Shown: positions 8,037-17,785 of the stretch, piece after piece | How the letters are laid out: each line of letters starts with the position of its first letter | How positions within the stretch are numbered: the stretch's first letter is position 1 | NCBI RefSeq assembly: GCF_021545785.1 | Contig: NZ_CP079801.1 | Span: forward strand, 3,406,001 to 3,470,000 | Direction of reading: 5' to 3' | Source of the DNA: Halopseudomonas maritima | Lineage (GTDB): Bacteria; Pseudomonadota; Gammaproteobacteria; Pseudomonadales; Pseudomonadaceae | Length of the DNA stretch: 64,000 bases | The notes under the pieces: generated by a model | The model's database searches: none | Told to the model about the DNA's origin: nothing | Seen by the model: only the letters and a program-made list of their open reading frames with translations | Program-made: the position numbers and the translations under genes

Positions 8037-9245
8037 ATGGAAAACCTGCACAGCGCCGTTGAAACCCTGGTTCACGGTGCAAACACCCTGTTTATTCTGA
8101 TGGGCGCGATCATGGTTCTGGCCATGCACGCCGGCTTTGCCTTTCTTGAGGTAGGTACGGTGCGGCAGAAGAACCAGGTCAACGCGCTGTCGAAGATTAT
8201 CAGCGACTTCGCCATCTCCTGCCTGGCGTATTTTTTTATTGGTTACTGGATCGCCTACGGCGCAACCTTCTTTACCGATGCGGCTACGCTGTCGCAGAAC
8301 AATGGCTATGCGCTGGTCAAGTTCTTCTTCCTGATGACCTTTGCTGCGGCGATTCCGGCCATTATCTCGGGCGGTATCGCCGAGCGTGCCAAGTTCGCCC
8401 CGCAGCTGTGCGCGTCACTGTTGATTGTCGGTGTGGTCTATCCGTTCTTCGAAGGTATCGTCTGGAATGGTAACTATGGCTTTCAGGGCTGGCTGGAGGC
8501 GACCTTTGGCGCCGGTTTCCATGACTTTGCCGGCTCGGTGGTAGTCCATGCCGTCGGTGGCTGGATCGCGCTGGGTGCTGTGCTGCTGCTGGGTGCGCGT
8601 AACGGCCGTTATCGCGGCGGCCACGTAGTCGCCATGCCGCCCTCCAATATCCCGTTTCTGGCGCTGGGGGCGTGGATCCTGACCATCGGCTGGTTTGGCT
8701 TCAACGTGATGTCGGCGCAGACGCTCGATGGCATCAGCGGCCTGGTGGCGGTCAACTCGCTGATGGCGATGGTTGGCGGCACGCTGGTGGCGTTGCTGGT
8801 GGGGCGTGCTGACCCGGGCTTTATCCATAACGGCCCGCTGGCGGGTCTGGTTGCGGTGTGTGCGGGCTCCGACCTGATGCACCCGTTGGGCGCCCTGGCT
8901 ACTGGTGCGGTGGCTGGTGGCCTGTTTGTCTGGACCTTCATCCTCACCCAAAACCGCTTCAAGATCGACGACGTTTTGGGTGTCTGGCCGCTGCATGGCC
9001 TGTGCGGTGTGTGGGGCGGTCTGGCGGCGGGTATCTTCGGCACCGAGGCGCTGGGCGGTCTGGGTGGTGTGAGCTTTATGTCGCAGTTGATCGGCTCGCT
9101 GGCCGGTGTGGTGGTTGCCTTTGTTGGCGGTCTGCTGGTCTATGGCCTGATCAAGTCGGTTGCCGGTCTGCGCTTGAGCGAAGAGGAGGAGTACCAGGGC
9201 GCTGACCTGTCGATCCACAAGATTGGGGCGACCTCCGACGACTGA
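8037..9245 (+). CDS. amtB: Ammonium transporter (Amt family)
   Basis: A 402-residue inner-membrane channel that conducts ammonium/ammonia, predicted 11 transmembrane helices. Family marks are DFAGSVVVHAVGGW (the Asp and first pore His), and LHGLCGVWGG (second pore His), plus GTVRQKNQVN near the N-terminus. There is no signal-like leader beyond the first helix. RBS AGAGG is at 8024-8028. Usually a PII gene (glnK) sits directly upstream of amtB; here none is present in the window, and the neighbour is a c-di-GMP phosphodiesterase. A bidirectional terminator follows. Confidence 0.95.
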   Translation: MENLHSAVETLVHGANTLFILMGAIMVLAMHAGFAFLEVGTVRQKNQVNALSKIISDFAISCLAYFFIGYWIAYGATFFTDAATLSQNNGYALVKFFFLMTFAAAIPAIISGGIAERAKFAPQLCASLLIVGVVYPFFEGIVWNGNYGFQGWLEATFGAGFHDFAGSVVVHAVGGWIALGAVLLLGARNGRYRGGHVVAMPPSNIPFLALGAWILTIGWFGFNVMSAQTLDGISGLVAVNSLMAMVGGTLVALLVGRADPGFIHNGPLAGLVAVCAGSDLMHPLGALATGAVAGGLFVWTFILTQNRFKIDDVLGVWPLHGLCGVWGGLAAGIFGTEALGGLGGVSFMSQLIGSLAGVVVAFVGGLLVYGLIKSVAGLRLSEEEEYQGADLSIHKIGATSDD

Positions 9246-9319
9246 TCGTGCGCAGTCATGTGCAGCCGTAGGGCGGACAATGCCGCAGGCTTGTCCGCGT
9301 GGCACAGCGCAGAAGCCAT

Positions 9320-9350
9320 AAAAAAACCGGGCAGCGTTGCCCGGTTTTTT
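9320..9350. terminator. Bidirectional terminator between amt and fabI
   Basis: A-run, CCGGGCA, loop GCGT, TGCCCGG, T-run. The A6/T6 flanks allow it to act on both the plus-strand amt and the minus-strand fabI operon, whose stops face each other here. Confidence 0.9.
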
Positions 9351-9371
9351 GTGTCCGCAAGCAGCGGCGAC

Positions 9372-10166
9372 TTATTCTTCCAGACCACCCATGGCGGTGA
9401 TGTTGAAGCCACCGTCCACGTAGGTGATTTCACCGGACATACCGGAGGCCAGGTCGGAGCAGAGGAAGGCGCCGACGTTGCCGACCTCTTCGATGGTGAC
9501 GTTGCGACGCAGCGGGGTTTGCGCGGCGTTGTGGGCCAGCATCTTGCGGAAGCTTTTGATGCCGGAGGCCGCCAGGGTGCGAATTGGGCCGGCAGAGATA
9601 GCGTTTACGCGGGTGCCTTCCGGGCCCAGACTGGTGGCCAGGTAGCGAACACCGGCTTCCAGACTGGCTTTGGCCATGCCCATGACGTTGTAGTTGGGCA
9701 TGGTGCGCTCGGCGCCCAGGTAAGACAGCGTCAGCAGGCTGCCGTTGCGGCCTTTCATCATCTCGCGGCCAGCCTTGGCCAGGGCTACAAAGCTGTAGGC
9801 GCTGATGTCATGGGCAATGCGGAAGCCTTCACGGGTGGTGACTTCGGCGAAGTTGCCGTCCAGCTGGTCACCCGGGGCAAAGCCGACTGAGTGAACGATG
9901 CAGTCCAGGCCGTCCCACTTCTTGGCCAGTTCGACGAACACCTGTTCGATCTCGGCGTCGTCGGCCACATCGCAGGGGAAGCACAGCTCAGGACCGGAGC
10001 CCCAGCCGGCCGCGAATTCTTCAACCCGGCCTTTCAGCTTTTCGTTCTGATAGGTGAAGGCCAGTTCGGCGCCCTCGCGGTGCATGGCCGCGGCGATGCC
10101 GGAGGCAATGGACAGTTTGCTGGCTACGCCAACGATGAGTACGCGCTTTCCGCTGAGAAATCCCAT
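9372..10166 (-). CDS. fabI: Enoyl-[acyl-carrier-protein] reductase (NADH) FabI
   Basis: Last reductive step of each fatty acid elongation cycle: trans-2-enoyl-ACP to acyl-ACP with NADH, cytoplasmic tetramer, the triclosan target. 264 residues. NAD-binding [13 protein letters not shown] near the N-terminus, catalytic pair in YNVMGMAK (Y-x6-K), and TLSYLGAER before it. Start ATG at 10166 has AGGAAAG upstream; a longer frame to 10226 adds a non-homologous leader and overlaps the importer ATPase gene. It begins only 13 bases after the stop of the ABC ATPase gene, so it is likely co-transcribed with the peptide importer. Confidence 0.97.
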   Translation of the reverse strand: MGFLSGKRVLIVGVASKLSIASGIAAAMHREGAELAFTYQNEKLKGRVEEFAAGWGSGPELCFPCDVADDAEIEQVFVELAKKWDGLDCIVHSVGFAPGDQLDGNFAEVTTREGFRIAHDISAYSFVALAKAGREMMKGRNGSLLTLSYLGAERTMPNYNVMGMAKASLEAGVRYLATSLGPEGTRVNAISAGPIRTLAASGIKSFRKMLAHNAAQTPLRRNVTIEEVGNVGAFLCSDLASGMSGEITYVDGGFNITAMGGLEE

Positions 10167-10179
10167 AGTGCTTTCCTGT

Positions 10180-11814
10180 TTAGTGCATGGCCGTATCGGC
10201 CCTGTTATCGGTTTGCGGCAGGGCAAAGGCCGCTTCCAACAGCTGCCGCGTATACGCGTGCTGCGCAGAAGCGAAGATGTCGCCTGCCGGTCCCTGTTCT
10301 ACTACTTCGCCCTGGCGGATCACCATCAACTGATGGCTGAGAACCTTGACCACTGCCAGGTCGTGACTGATAAACAAATACGTCAGATTGTACTTCTGCT
10401 GCAGATTGCGCAGCAGCTCAACTACCTGCCCCTGTACCGTGCGATCGAGCGCTGAGGTCGGCTCATCCAGCAGGATCAGCTTGGGCTTGAGCACCAGTGC
10501 TCGGGCAATCGAGATCCGTTGGCGCTGGCCGCCGGAAAACTCGTGCGGATAGCGGTGCCGGGTCTCCGGATCCAGACCAACTTCCTGCAAGGCCTGAATC
10601 ACCATCTGTTCACGCTCTGCCTCATTGCCGATGCGGTGAATCTCCAGCCCTTCGCTGATGATCTGACCGACGGACATGCGCGGGCTCAGACTACCGTACG
10701 GATCCTGAAAAACCACCTGCAGCTCGCGGCGCAGCGGGCGTACCTCCTGTTGGCTAAGCCCGTCCAGGCGCTTGCCGTCACATTCGATCAGGCCCTGGCT
10801 GTCGATCAGCCGCAGGATCGCCATGCCCAGCGTGGTCTTGCCCGAGCCGCTTTCACCGACAATGCCCAGGGTCTGCCCACGGGGCAGGCTGAAGCTGATG
10901 TCGGTGACCGCCTTGACGTGATCAACGGTACGTCGCAGCACGCCTTTTTTGATCGGAAACCACACCCGCACCTGCTCCGCCCGCAGAATATCCTCTGCAT
11001 TCGGATCGACCGGAACCGGCTCGCCGCTCGGGTCTGCAGCCAACAGCTGACGGGTGTAGTCGTGCTGCGGCTTGCTGAACAGAGTAGCGCAATCGTTCTC
11101 TTCGACGACGTCTCCGCGATACATGACACATACCCGGTGGGCAATTTTGCGGACCAGGTTCAGATCGTGGCTGATCAGCAGCATGGCCATGCCGAGTTTC
11201 TGCTGCAGCTCCTTGAGTAGTTCGAGGATTTTCAGCTGTACCGTGACATCCAGCGCGGTGGTCGGCTCGTCGGCAATCAGCAGCTCCGGTTCATTGGCCA
11301 GCGCCATGGCGATCATCACGCGCTGGCGCTGGCCACCAGACAGCTCATGGGGGTAGGCGCCCAGGCGCTTGCGTGGCTCTGGAATGCCCACCAGCTCCAG
11401 CAGCTCCAGCGTGCGTTCGCGCGCCTGCGCCTTGTTCAGTCCCTTGTGCAGAGCGAGCACCTCACCAATCTGCCGCTCTACGCTGTGCAGCGGGTTGAGC
11501 GAGCTCATGGGCTCCTGAAAGATCATCGAGATGCGGTTGCCACGGACCTTGCGCAGCTGGTTTTCGCCAGCCTTGAGCAGGTCGCTGCCTTGAAACTCGA
11601 TGCTGCCGCTGGGGTGTGAGGCGAGCGGGTAGGGCAACAGGCGCAGAATGGAGTGCGCGGTGACCGACTTGCCGGAGCCGCTCTCACCGACCAGCGCCAG
11701 GGTCTGGCCGGGCTGAATGTCAAAGCTGACATCCTTGACCGCCAGAACGCTGTCATCGCCCTGCCGGAAGGCGACGCTGAGATTGCGGATGCTGATCAAA
11801 GGTTGTTCGCTCAT
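10180..11814 (-). CDS. yejF: Peptide ABC importer ATPase, double-domain YejF type
   Basis: 544-residue cytoplasmic ATPase with two complete nucleotide-binding domains. First half: Walker [10 protein letters not shown], signature LSGGQRQR, Walker B LLIADEP. Second half: [24 protein letters not shown]. It energises import of oligopeptides (in E. coli YejABEF takes up microcin C and peptides). Start ATG at 11814 is preferred over 11841: AAGGA lies a few bases upstream and the gap to the yejE stop is one base. Fourth of six tightly packed minus-strand genes if the two binding proteins are counted as one step each. Confidence 0.93.
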   Translation of the reverse strand: MSEQPLISIRNLSVAFRQGDDSVLAVKDVSFDIQPGQTLALVGESGSGKSVTAHSILRLLPYPLASHPSGSIEFQGSDLLKAGENQLRKVRGNRISMIFQEPMSSLNPLHSVERQIGEVLALHKGLNKAQARERTLELLELVGIPEPRKRLGAYPHELSGGQRQRVMIAMALANEPELLIADEPTTALDVTVQLKILELLKELQQKLGMAMLLISHDLNLVRKIAHRVCVMYRGDVVEENDCATLFSKPQHDYTRQLLAADPSGEPVPVDPNAEDILRAEQVRVWFPIKKGVLRRTVDHVKAVTDISFSLPRGQTLGIVGESGSGKTTLGMAILRLIDSQGLIECDGKRLDGLSQQEVRPLRRELQVVFQDPYGSLSPRMSVGQIISEGLEIHRIGNEAEREQMVIQALQEVGLDPETRHRYPHEFSGGQRQRISIARALVLKPKLILLDEPTSALDRTVQGQVVELLRNLQQKYNLTYLFISHDLAVVKVLSHQLMVIRQGEVVEQGPAGDIFASAQHAYTRQLLEAAFALPQTDNRADTAMH

Positions 11815-11815
11815 C

Positions 11816-12847
11816 TCATTTCCTTGGGTCAAAGGCATCACGCAGCGCTTCGCCGATAAACACCAGCAGGCTGAGCATCAGCGACAGCACGACAAAGGCG
11901 GTAATCCCCAGCCAGGGCGCCTGCAAGTTGCTCTTGCCCTGGGCAATCAGCTCGCCCAGCGATGGCGCGCCGGGTGGCAGGCCAAAGCCCAGAAAGTCGA
12001 GCGAGGTCAGGGTGATGACGCCACCGGTCAGAATAAAGGGGAAGAAGGTCAGGGTGGCGACCATGGCGTTGGGCAGAATGTGCCTGAACATGATCACCTG
12101 GTTGCTGGCACCCAGGGCGCGGGCGGCGCGCACGTACTCCAGATTGCGTCCGCGCAGGAATTCGGCACGCACCACGTCCACCAGTGCCATCCAGGAGAAC
12201 AGCAGCATGATGCCCAGCAGCCACCAGAAGTTGGGCTGTACGAAGCTGGCCAGAATGATCAGCAGGTAGAGCACCGGCAGGCCGGACCAGACCTCGATGA
12301 AACGCTGGCCGAACAGGTCTATGCGCCCGCCGTAGAAGCCCTGCACCGCGCCGGCAATGACGCCGATGATCGAGCTGAAGATGGTCAGCGTCAGGGCAAA
12401 CAGCACCGAGATACGGAAGCCGTAGATCACCCGTGACATCACGTCCCGCGCCTGATCATCGGTGCCCAGCCAGTTATCCGCCGAAGGCGGCGCAGGGGCA
12501 GGCACCTGCAGGTCGTAGTTGATGGTGTCGTAGTGATAGGGAATGGGTGGCCAGAGCATCCAGCCATCGCCTGCCTCGGTAATCAGCTCCTGCACGTAGG
12601 GGCTGCGGTAGTCGGCTTCGATCGGAAACTCGCCGCCAAAGGCGGTTTCCGGATAGCGTTTGAACACCGGAAAGTACAGCTCGCCCTGATAGCCCACGGC
12701 CAGTGGCTTGTCGTTGGCAATCAGCTCGGCGCCCAGGCTGAGGACGAATAGCACCATGAACAGGTGTAACGACCACCAGCCGCGGCGGTTGGCACGAAAG
12801 CGCGCAAAGCGGCGCTGATTGAGCGGGGACAGATTGAATAGACGCAT
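11816..12847 (-). CDS. yejE: Peptide ABC importer permease YejE type
   Basis: 343-residue inner-membrane permease of the DppC/OppC class. One N-terminal transmembrane segment (about 28-45) is followed by a long periplasmic part with the YejE-type SADNWLGTDDQARDV stretch, then five membrane helices. The EAA loop that contacts the ATPase is RAARALGASNQVIMFRHILP. It pairs with YejB and lies three bases from it, one base from yejF. Confidence 0.93.
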   Translation of the reverse strand: MRLFNLSPLNQRRFARFRANRRGWWSLHLFMVLFVLSLGAELIANDKPLAVGYQGELYFPVFKRYPETAFGGEFPIEADYRSPYVQELITEAGDGWMLWPPIPYHYDTINYDLQVPAPAPPSADNWLGTDDQARDVMSRVIYGFRISVLFALTLTIFSSIIGVIAGAVQGFYGGRIDLFGQRFIEVWSGLPVLYLLIILASFVQPNFWWLLGIMLLFSWMALVDVVRAEFLRGRNLEYVRAARALGASNQVIMFRHILPNAMVATLTFFPFILTGGVITLTSLDFLGFGLPPGAPSLGELIAQGKSNLQAPWLGITAFVVLSLMLSLLVFIGEALRDAFDPRK

Positions 12848-12850
12848 GGA

Positions 12851-13924
12851 TCAACCCTCCCGGCTGGAAAAGTCGATACGCGGATCGACCAGGGTGTAGG
12901 CGATATCGCCGATCAGCTTCACCACCAGACCGACCAGTGTGAAGATGTAGAGCGTGCCGAACATCACCGGGTAGTCGCGGTTGATCGCCGCTTCAAAGCC
13001 GAGCAGGCCGAGGCCATCGAGGGAGAAAATCACCTCGATCAGCAGCGAGCCGGTGAAGAAGATGCTGATCAGCGCCGACGGGAAGCCGGCAATGATCAGC
13101 AGCATGGCATTACGAAACACATGGCCGTAGAGCACGCGGCGCTCGGAGAGCCCCTTGGCGCGGGCGGTGACCACGTATTGCTTGCCGATCTCGTCGAGAA
13201 AGCAGTTCTTGGTCAGCATGGTCAGGGTGGCAAAGCTGCCTACCACCATGGCAAAGATCGGCAGCACCAGGTGCCAGAAGTAGTCGAGAATCTGCTCGCC
13301 GGTACTCATCTGCTCGAAGTTGTTAGAGGTCAGCCCGCGCAGCGGGAACCAGTCCAGATAGCTGCCGCCGGCAAACAGCACGATCAGCAGAATCGCCAGC
13401 AAAAAGCCGGGGATGGCGTAACCGACAATGATCAGCGAGCTGGTCCAGACATCAAAGGCGGAGCCGTGCTTGATGGCCTTGCGAATGCCAAGCGGGATGG
13501 AAATCAGGTAGGTCAGCAGGGTGGTCCATAGCCCCAGCGAAATGGAAACGGGCATCTTCTCCAGAATCAGGTCGGTGACCTTGGCGTCGCGAAAGAAACT
13601 GTCGCCAAAGTCGAACTGCAGGTAGCCCTTGATCATCAGCCAGAAGCGCTCATGGGCGGGCTTGTCAAAGCCGTACATGCGCTCGATCTCGGCGATGATG
13701 TCCGGGTCCAGCCCCTGGGCGCCGCGATAGTTGCCGCCGCTGGCCACTTCACTGCCGCCCCCGCCGACCCGGCTGGTGGCGCTGCCCTCAAAGCCTTCGA
13801 GGTTGGCAATCATCTGCTCGACGGGGCCGCCGGGTGCGGCCTGGATGATCAGGAAGTTGATCAGCAGGATGCCGAACAGGGTCGGAATAATCAGCAGCAA
13901 ACGGCGAATGATGTAAGCCAGCAT
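12851..13924 (-). CDS. yejB: Peptide ABC importer permease YejB type
   Basis: 357-residue inner-membrane permease of the DppB/OppB class. TM1 begins at about residue 8 ([20 protein letters not shown]). A glycine/serine-rich insert ([18 protein letters not shown]) at about 46-64 is typical of YejB and absent from DppB. The EAA loop is [21 protein letters not shown]. It starts two bases after the stop of the second binding protein gene. Confidence 0.93.
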   Translation of the reverse strand: MLAYIIRRLLLIIPTLFGILLINFLIIQAAPGGPVEQMIANLEGFEGSATSRVGGGGSEVASGGNYRGAQGLDPDIIAEIERMYGFDKPAHERFWLMIKGYLQFDFGDSFFRDAKVTDLILEKMPVSISLGLWTTLLTYLISIPLGIRKAIKHGSAFDVWTSSLIIVGYAIPGFLLAILLIVLFAGGSYLDWFPLRGLTSNNFEQMSTGEQILDYFWHLVLPIFAMVVGSFATLTMLTKNCFLDEIGKQYVVTARAKGLSERRVLYGHVFRNAMLLIIAGFPSALISIFFTGSLLIEVIFSLDGLGLLGFEAAINRDYPVMFGTLYIFTLVGLVVKLIGDIAYTLVDPRIDFSSREG

Positions 13925-13926
13925 GC

Positions 13927-15771
13927 TTATTCGGCTCCCTCGGCGCTGGGTGCTACCTGTTGCTGATGGCCTTGCAGGCGCGCATCGCGCTCGGCATCAA
14001 CCCACCAGGTAAACAGGCCCAGGCTGTATTTTGGCGATTTGGCCGGGTGGCCGAACTTGTCCCAGTAGGCAACGCGATAGACGTTGGTGTACCAGTTGGG
14101 CACCACCAGGTGCAGTGAGCGCAGGGCCCTATCCAGTGCGCGGGTGTGGGTGACCAGACTGTCGCGTGAGTCCGCCTGAATCAGACCTTCGACCAGGGCA
14201 TCGATTGCCGGGTCGCGCAGCCCCATGAGGTTGCGGCTGCCCGGGTTGTCGGCGCTGGAGCTGTGCCAATACTCGCGCTGCTCGTTACCGGGAGAGTTGG
14301 ACTGGCCAAAGCTGGTGACCACCATGTCGAAGTCGCGCGAGCGCAGGCGGTTGATGTATTGAGACACGTCTACCCGGCGCAGCTCCAGGTTGATGCCCAG
14401 CGATGCCAGGTTGCGCTTGAAGGGCAGCAGGACGCGCTCGAAATCAGCCTGCACCAGCAGAAACTCGAAGCTCAGTTGCTCACCTTCGGCGTTGACCAGC
14501 TTGTCGTCAACGATCTGCCAGCCAGCCTCCTGCAGCAGTGCATAGGCTTGACGGCGCTGTTCGCGCACGGTGCCGCTGCCATCGGTGGTGGGTGGCGTCC
14601 AGGCTGCGCCAAAGGCGGCTTCGGGTAGTTGCCCGCGCAGCGGCTCCAGCAGTGCCAACTCTTCTTCATCGGGCGTGCCGCGCGCAGCCAATTCCGAGTT
14701 GTCGAAGTAGCTGGTGGTGCGGGTGTAGGCACCGTGAAACAGCTTGGCGTTGGACCATTCAAAGTCGAATAGCAGGGCAATCGCCTGACGTACTCTGGCA
14801 TCGGCAAAGTAGGCTTTGCGCAGGTTGAAGACAAAGCCTTGCATACCCTGGGTGTTGTGATTGGGGATTTCTTCTTTGATGATGCGCCCGTCGCTCAGGG
14901 CCGGGCTGGTGTAGCCGGTCGCCCAGTTCTTGGCGGCCACTTCCTCGTTCAGGTCAATCTGTCCGGCCTTGAAGGCTTCGAGAATCACGCTGGTGTCGCG
15001 GTAGTAGTCGGTCACCACCTTGTCGAAGTTGTAGAAACCACGTTGCACGGGCAGGTCCGCGGCCCAGTAGTCGTTGACGCGCTCGAAGGTCACGCTGCGT
15101 CCGGGGCGTACCTGGGTGATGCGGTAGGGGCCGCTGCCCAGCGGCGGCTCCAGGGAGCCTTTGCTGAAGTCGCGCTCGGCCCAGTAGTGCTTGGGCAGTA
15201 CCGGCAGTTGCCCCAGCACCAGCGGCAGCTCGCGGTTGCCGCTGTGCTTGAAGTGAAAGGTGACGGTATGTTCATCGTCGGCGACCACCTGATCTACATC
15301 GCTGTAGTAGGCGCGGTAGAAGGGGGCGCCTTGTTCAACCAGGGCGTTGAAGGTGAATACCACATCGTCGGCAGTAATGCCGACGCCATCGTGAAAGCGA
15401 GCTTCTGGTCGCAGGTAATAGCGCACCCAGCTGTTGTCCTCGGCCTTTTCGATGCTCTTGGCCACCAGGCCGTACTCGGTAAAGGGCTCGTCCAGCGCGT
15501 GGAAGGTCAGGGTGTCGTAGATCAGACCAAGGTTTTCGGCGGCGGTGCCCCGGCTGATGTAGCCATTGAAGGAGTCAAAGCTGCCGAAACCGGACAGTCG
15601 CAGAGTGCCGCCCCTGGGGGCGTCCGGGTTGACGTAATCGAAGTGGGTGAAGTCTGCGCCATACTTGGGCGCCTCATCATAGAGCGTGACGGCGTGTTGT
15701 GGTGCGGCCTGCAACGCGCCGCTAGCGCATATCAGCAGAGCCAGGCTACAGGTTTTCAACGAGAGTCGCAT
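13927..15771 (-). CDS. yejA: Extracellular solute-binding protein, YejA type, second copy
   Basis: 614-residue periplasmic peptide-binding protein (SBP_bac_5). Signal peptide 1-22 (cut near ALQAAPQ) without a lipobox. Typical stretches: [49 protein letters not shown]. It delivers ligand to YejB/YejE. It is a diverged paralog of the protein encoded immediately upstream and is the copy adjacent to yejB. Confidence 0.92.
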   Translation of the reverse strand: MRLSLKTCSLALLICASGALQAAPQHAVTLYDEAPKYGADFTHFDYVNPDAPRGGTLRLSGFGSFDSFNGYISRGTAAENLGLIYDTLTFHALDEPFTEYGLVAKSIEKAEDNSWVRYYLRPEARFHDGVGITADDVVFTFNALVEQGAPFYRAYYSDVDQVVADDEHTVTFHFKHSGNRELPLVLGQLPVLPKHYWAERDFSKGSLEPPLGSGPYRITQVRPGRSVTFERVNDYWAADLPVQRGFYNFDKVVTDYYRDTSVILEAFKAGQIDLNEEVAAKNWATGYTSPALSDGRIIKEEIPNHNTQGMQGFVFNLRKAYFADARVRQAIALLFDFEWSNAKLFHGAYTRTTSYFDNSELAARGTPDEEELALLEPLRGQLPEAAFGAAWTPPTTDGSGTVREQRRQAYALLQEAGWQIVDDKLVNAEGEQLSFEFLLVQADFERVLLPFKRNLASLGINLELRRVDVSQYINRLRSRDFDMVVTSFGQSNSPGNEQREYWHSSSADNPGSRNLMGLRDPAIDALVEGLIQADSRDSLVTHTRALDRALRSLHLVVPNWYTNVYRVAYWDKFGHPAKSPKYSLGLFTWWVDAERDARLQGHQQQVAPSAEGAE

Positions 15772-15788
15772 TCAGGTCCCTTGTTCTT

Positions 15789-17621
15789 CTATTGTTGCGC
15801 CGGCGCTTGCCACCAACTGCGAATCGACAGCGAGTAGGGTGCAATCTCCGGCGTGCGGAGCCAGCTGCGGTAGGCGATGCGGTGGTAATCGACATACCAG
15901 TTCGGAATCGTATAGTGGTGCCACAGCAAAACCCTGTCGAGGGCCCGTGCAGCCGCTACCTGCTCGCTGCGGCTGCTGGCCGCCCGAAGCTGTTCGACCA
16001 GACTGTCCACGACCGGGTTGTTGATACCCGCGTAATTGCGGCTGCCTTTGACGTTGCGCTGGCTGGAGTGAAAGTAGCTGAACTGCTCCAGACCAGGTGA
16101 AAGCCCTTGTGGCAGGGTGGTCAGAATCATGTCGTAGTCAAACTGGTCCAGTCGTGCCTTGTATTGCGCCCGGTCCACGGTACGAATCTGCATATCGATG
16201 CCCAAACGCGCCAGATTTGCCCGGTAGGGCTGCAGGATACGTTCCAGACTGGGGTTGACCAGCAGCATTTCAAACCGCAAATCCTGGCCCTGATCGTTCT
16301 GCAGGCGCCCCTGGCGCAGCCTCCAGCCGGCTTCGGCAAACAGCTCCACCGCTTCACGCAGGGTATCGCGCGGAATGCCGCGCCCGTCGGTCACGGGTAG
16401 ACTGAATGGCTGCAGGAAGAGTTCCGAGGGCAGTTGCTCGCGAAAGGGTGACAGGTACAGGAACTCCTGCCCGGCAGGCAGGCCTGTCGCGCTGAACGGG
16501 CTATTGGGATAGTAGCTTTGCGAGCGCCGGTAGGCATCGTAGAACAGCACCCGGTTGGACCACTCAAAGTCGAATAGCATGCCCAGTGCCTTGCGCAGCG
16601 GCAGGCTGTCGAACGGGGTGCGACGGGTATTGAAGAACATCGCCTGGGTAGGGCTGGGTATCTCGTGGGGTACCGCGCGCTTGATTACGTCGCCGCTGGC
16701 CACCGCCGGAAAGGCGTAGGCGTTGGCCCAGTTGGCCGCTTTGCGGTCGATGTAAATATCGAATTCGCCGGCCTTGAAGGCTTCAAAGGCGACGCTGTTG
16801 TCGCGGTAAAACTCCACTTCCATGCGGTCCAGGTTGTACTTGCCTCGGTTGATAGGCAGGTCGCGGCCCCAGTAATCCTCCACCCGCTGAAAACTGATGC
16901 GCCGGCCGGGGTCCACGCTGCTGACCCGATAGGGGCCGCTGTTGAGGCCGGCCTGGAACGTGGTGGTGGCAAAGTCTCGGCCCTGCCAGTAGTGCGCCGG
17001 CAGCACCGGCAGTTCGCCCAGACGCAGGATCAGCATTGAATTGCCGGGGCGGCTGAAGATAAAGCGAATGCGGCGCTCGCCCAGGATGTCGATGCGACTG
17101 ACGTCTTGCAGCACCGAGCGGTAGTTGGGGTGACCCTGCTCTTTGAGCAGGCGGTAGGAAAAGGCCACGTCGTCGGCGGTAATCGGCTCGCCGTCGTGGA
17201 AACGCGCCTCGGGCCGCAAATTGAACACCACCCAGCTGCGGTTGTCGGCAAACTCCAGGCTTTCGGCGATCAGGCCGTAGGCCGAATAAGGCTCGTCAGC
17301 AGAGGGGTCATAGATACCGCTGCCCACCATCAACGGCTCGTTCAACTCGCTGATGCCAAACTGCGCAAAGTCGCCGGTGTTGATCGGGCTGGTGCCTTTG
17401 AGGGTGTAGGGGTTGAGGGTGTCAAAGGTGCCGTTACCCATAACGCGCAGCGTGCCGCCCTTGGGCGCGTCCGGGTTGACGTAATCCAGATGCTCGAAGT
17501 TGGCAGGGTATTTGGGCTGGCCGTAAAGCGAGTAGCCGTGCTGATGGTAGAGCGTGGCCCAGCTGGACGGGGCGGTGATCAGTAGTAGCGCCAGACATAG
17601 CGTTCGAGACAGCAAGGGCAT
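15789..17621 (-). CDS. Extracellular solute-binding protein, YejA type, first copy
   Basis: About 610 residues. Signal peptide from ATG 17621 (MPLLSRTLCLALLLITAPSSWA); an upstream in-frame GTG at 17660 would place 13 polar residues before it and is less likely. Same SBP_bac_5 pattern as the next gene: [50 protein letters not shown]. The stop is 17 bases from the start of the second copy, so both binding proteins probably serve the same YejBEF channel with different ligand ranges. First gene of the operon. Confidence 0.9.
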   Translation of the reverse strand: MPLLSRTLCLALLLITAPSSWATLYHQHGYSLYGQPKYPANFEHLDYVNPDAPKGGTLRVMGNGTFDTLNPYTLKGTSPINTGDFAQFGISELNEPLMVGSGIYDPSADEPYSAYGLIAESLEFADNRSWVVFNLRPEARFHDGEPITADDVAFSYRLLKEQGHPNYRSVLQDVSRIDILGERRIRFIFSRPGNSMLILRLGELPVLPAHYWQGRDFATTTFQAGLNSGPYRVSSVDPGRRISFQRVEDYWGRDLPINRGKYNLDRMEVEFYRDNSVAFEAFKAGEFDIYIDRKAANWANAYAFPAVASGDVIKRAVPHEIPSPTQAMFFNTRRTPFDSLPLRKALGMLFDFEWSNRVLFYDAYRRSQSYYPNSPFSATGLPAGQEFLYLSPFREQLPSELFLQPFSLPVTDGRGIPRDTLREAVELFAEAGWRLRQGRLQNDQGQDLRFEMLLVNPSLERILQPYRANLARLGIDMQIRTVDRAQYKARLDQFDYDMILTTLPQGLSPGLEQFSYFHSSQRNVKGSRNYAGINNPVVDSLVEQLRAASSRSEQVAAARALDRVLLWHHYTIPNWYVDYHRIAYRSWLRTPEIAPYSLSIRSWWQAPAQQ

Positions 17622-17734
17622 GACATTCCGCACGATAGAGTGGCCGGTGACTGACGACACTGCTCTGGCTGCACCTCGAGTGACAGCTGGTGTCGGCGCG
17701 CCGTCAGCGATGTTGCCAACGCTACCATTGTGCG

Positions 17735-17756
17735 GCGCCGGGCGGAAGCCCGGCGC
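17735..17756 (-). terminator. Strong hairpin downstream of mltD
   Basis: GCGCCGGGC, loop GGAA, GCCCGGCGC: a perfect nine-base stem about 30 bases after the mltD stop and 114 bases before the start of the binding-protein operon. There is no T-run on either strand, so it may be a weak terminator, an RNA-stabilising stem or a REP-like element. Confidence 0.5.
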
Positions 17757-17785
17757 GGTGCCCTGTGGCGCTAATCTGTGCCGGC

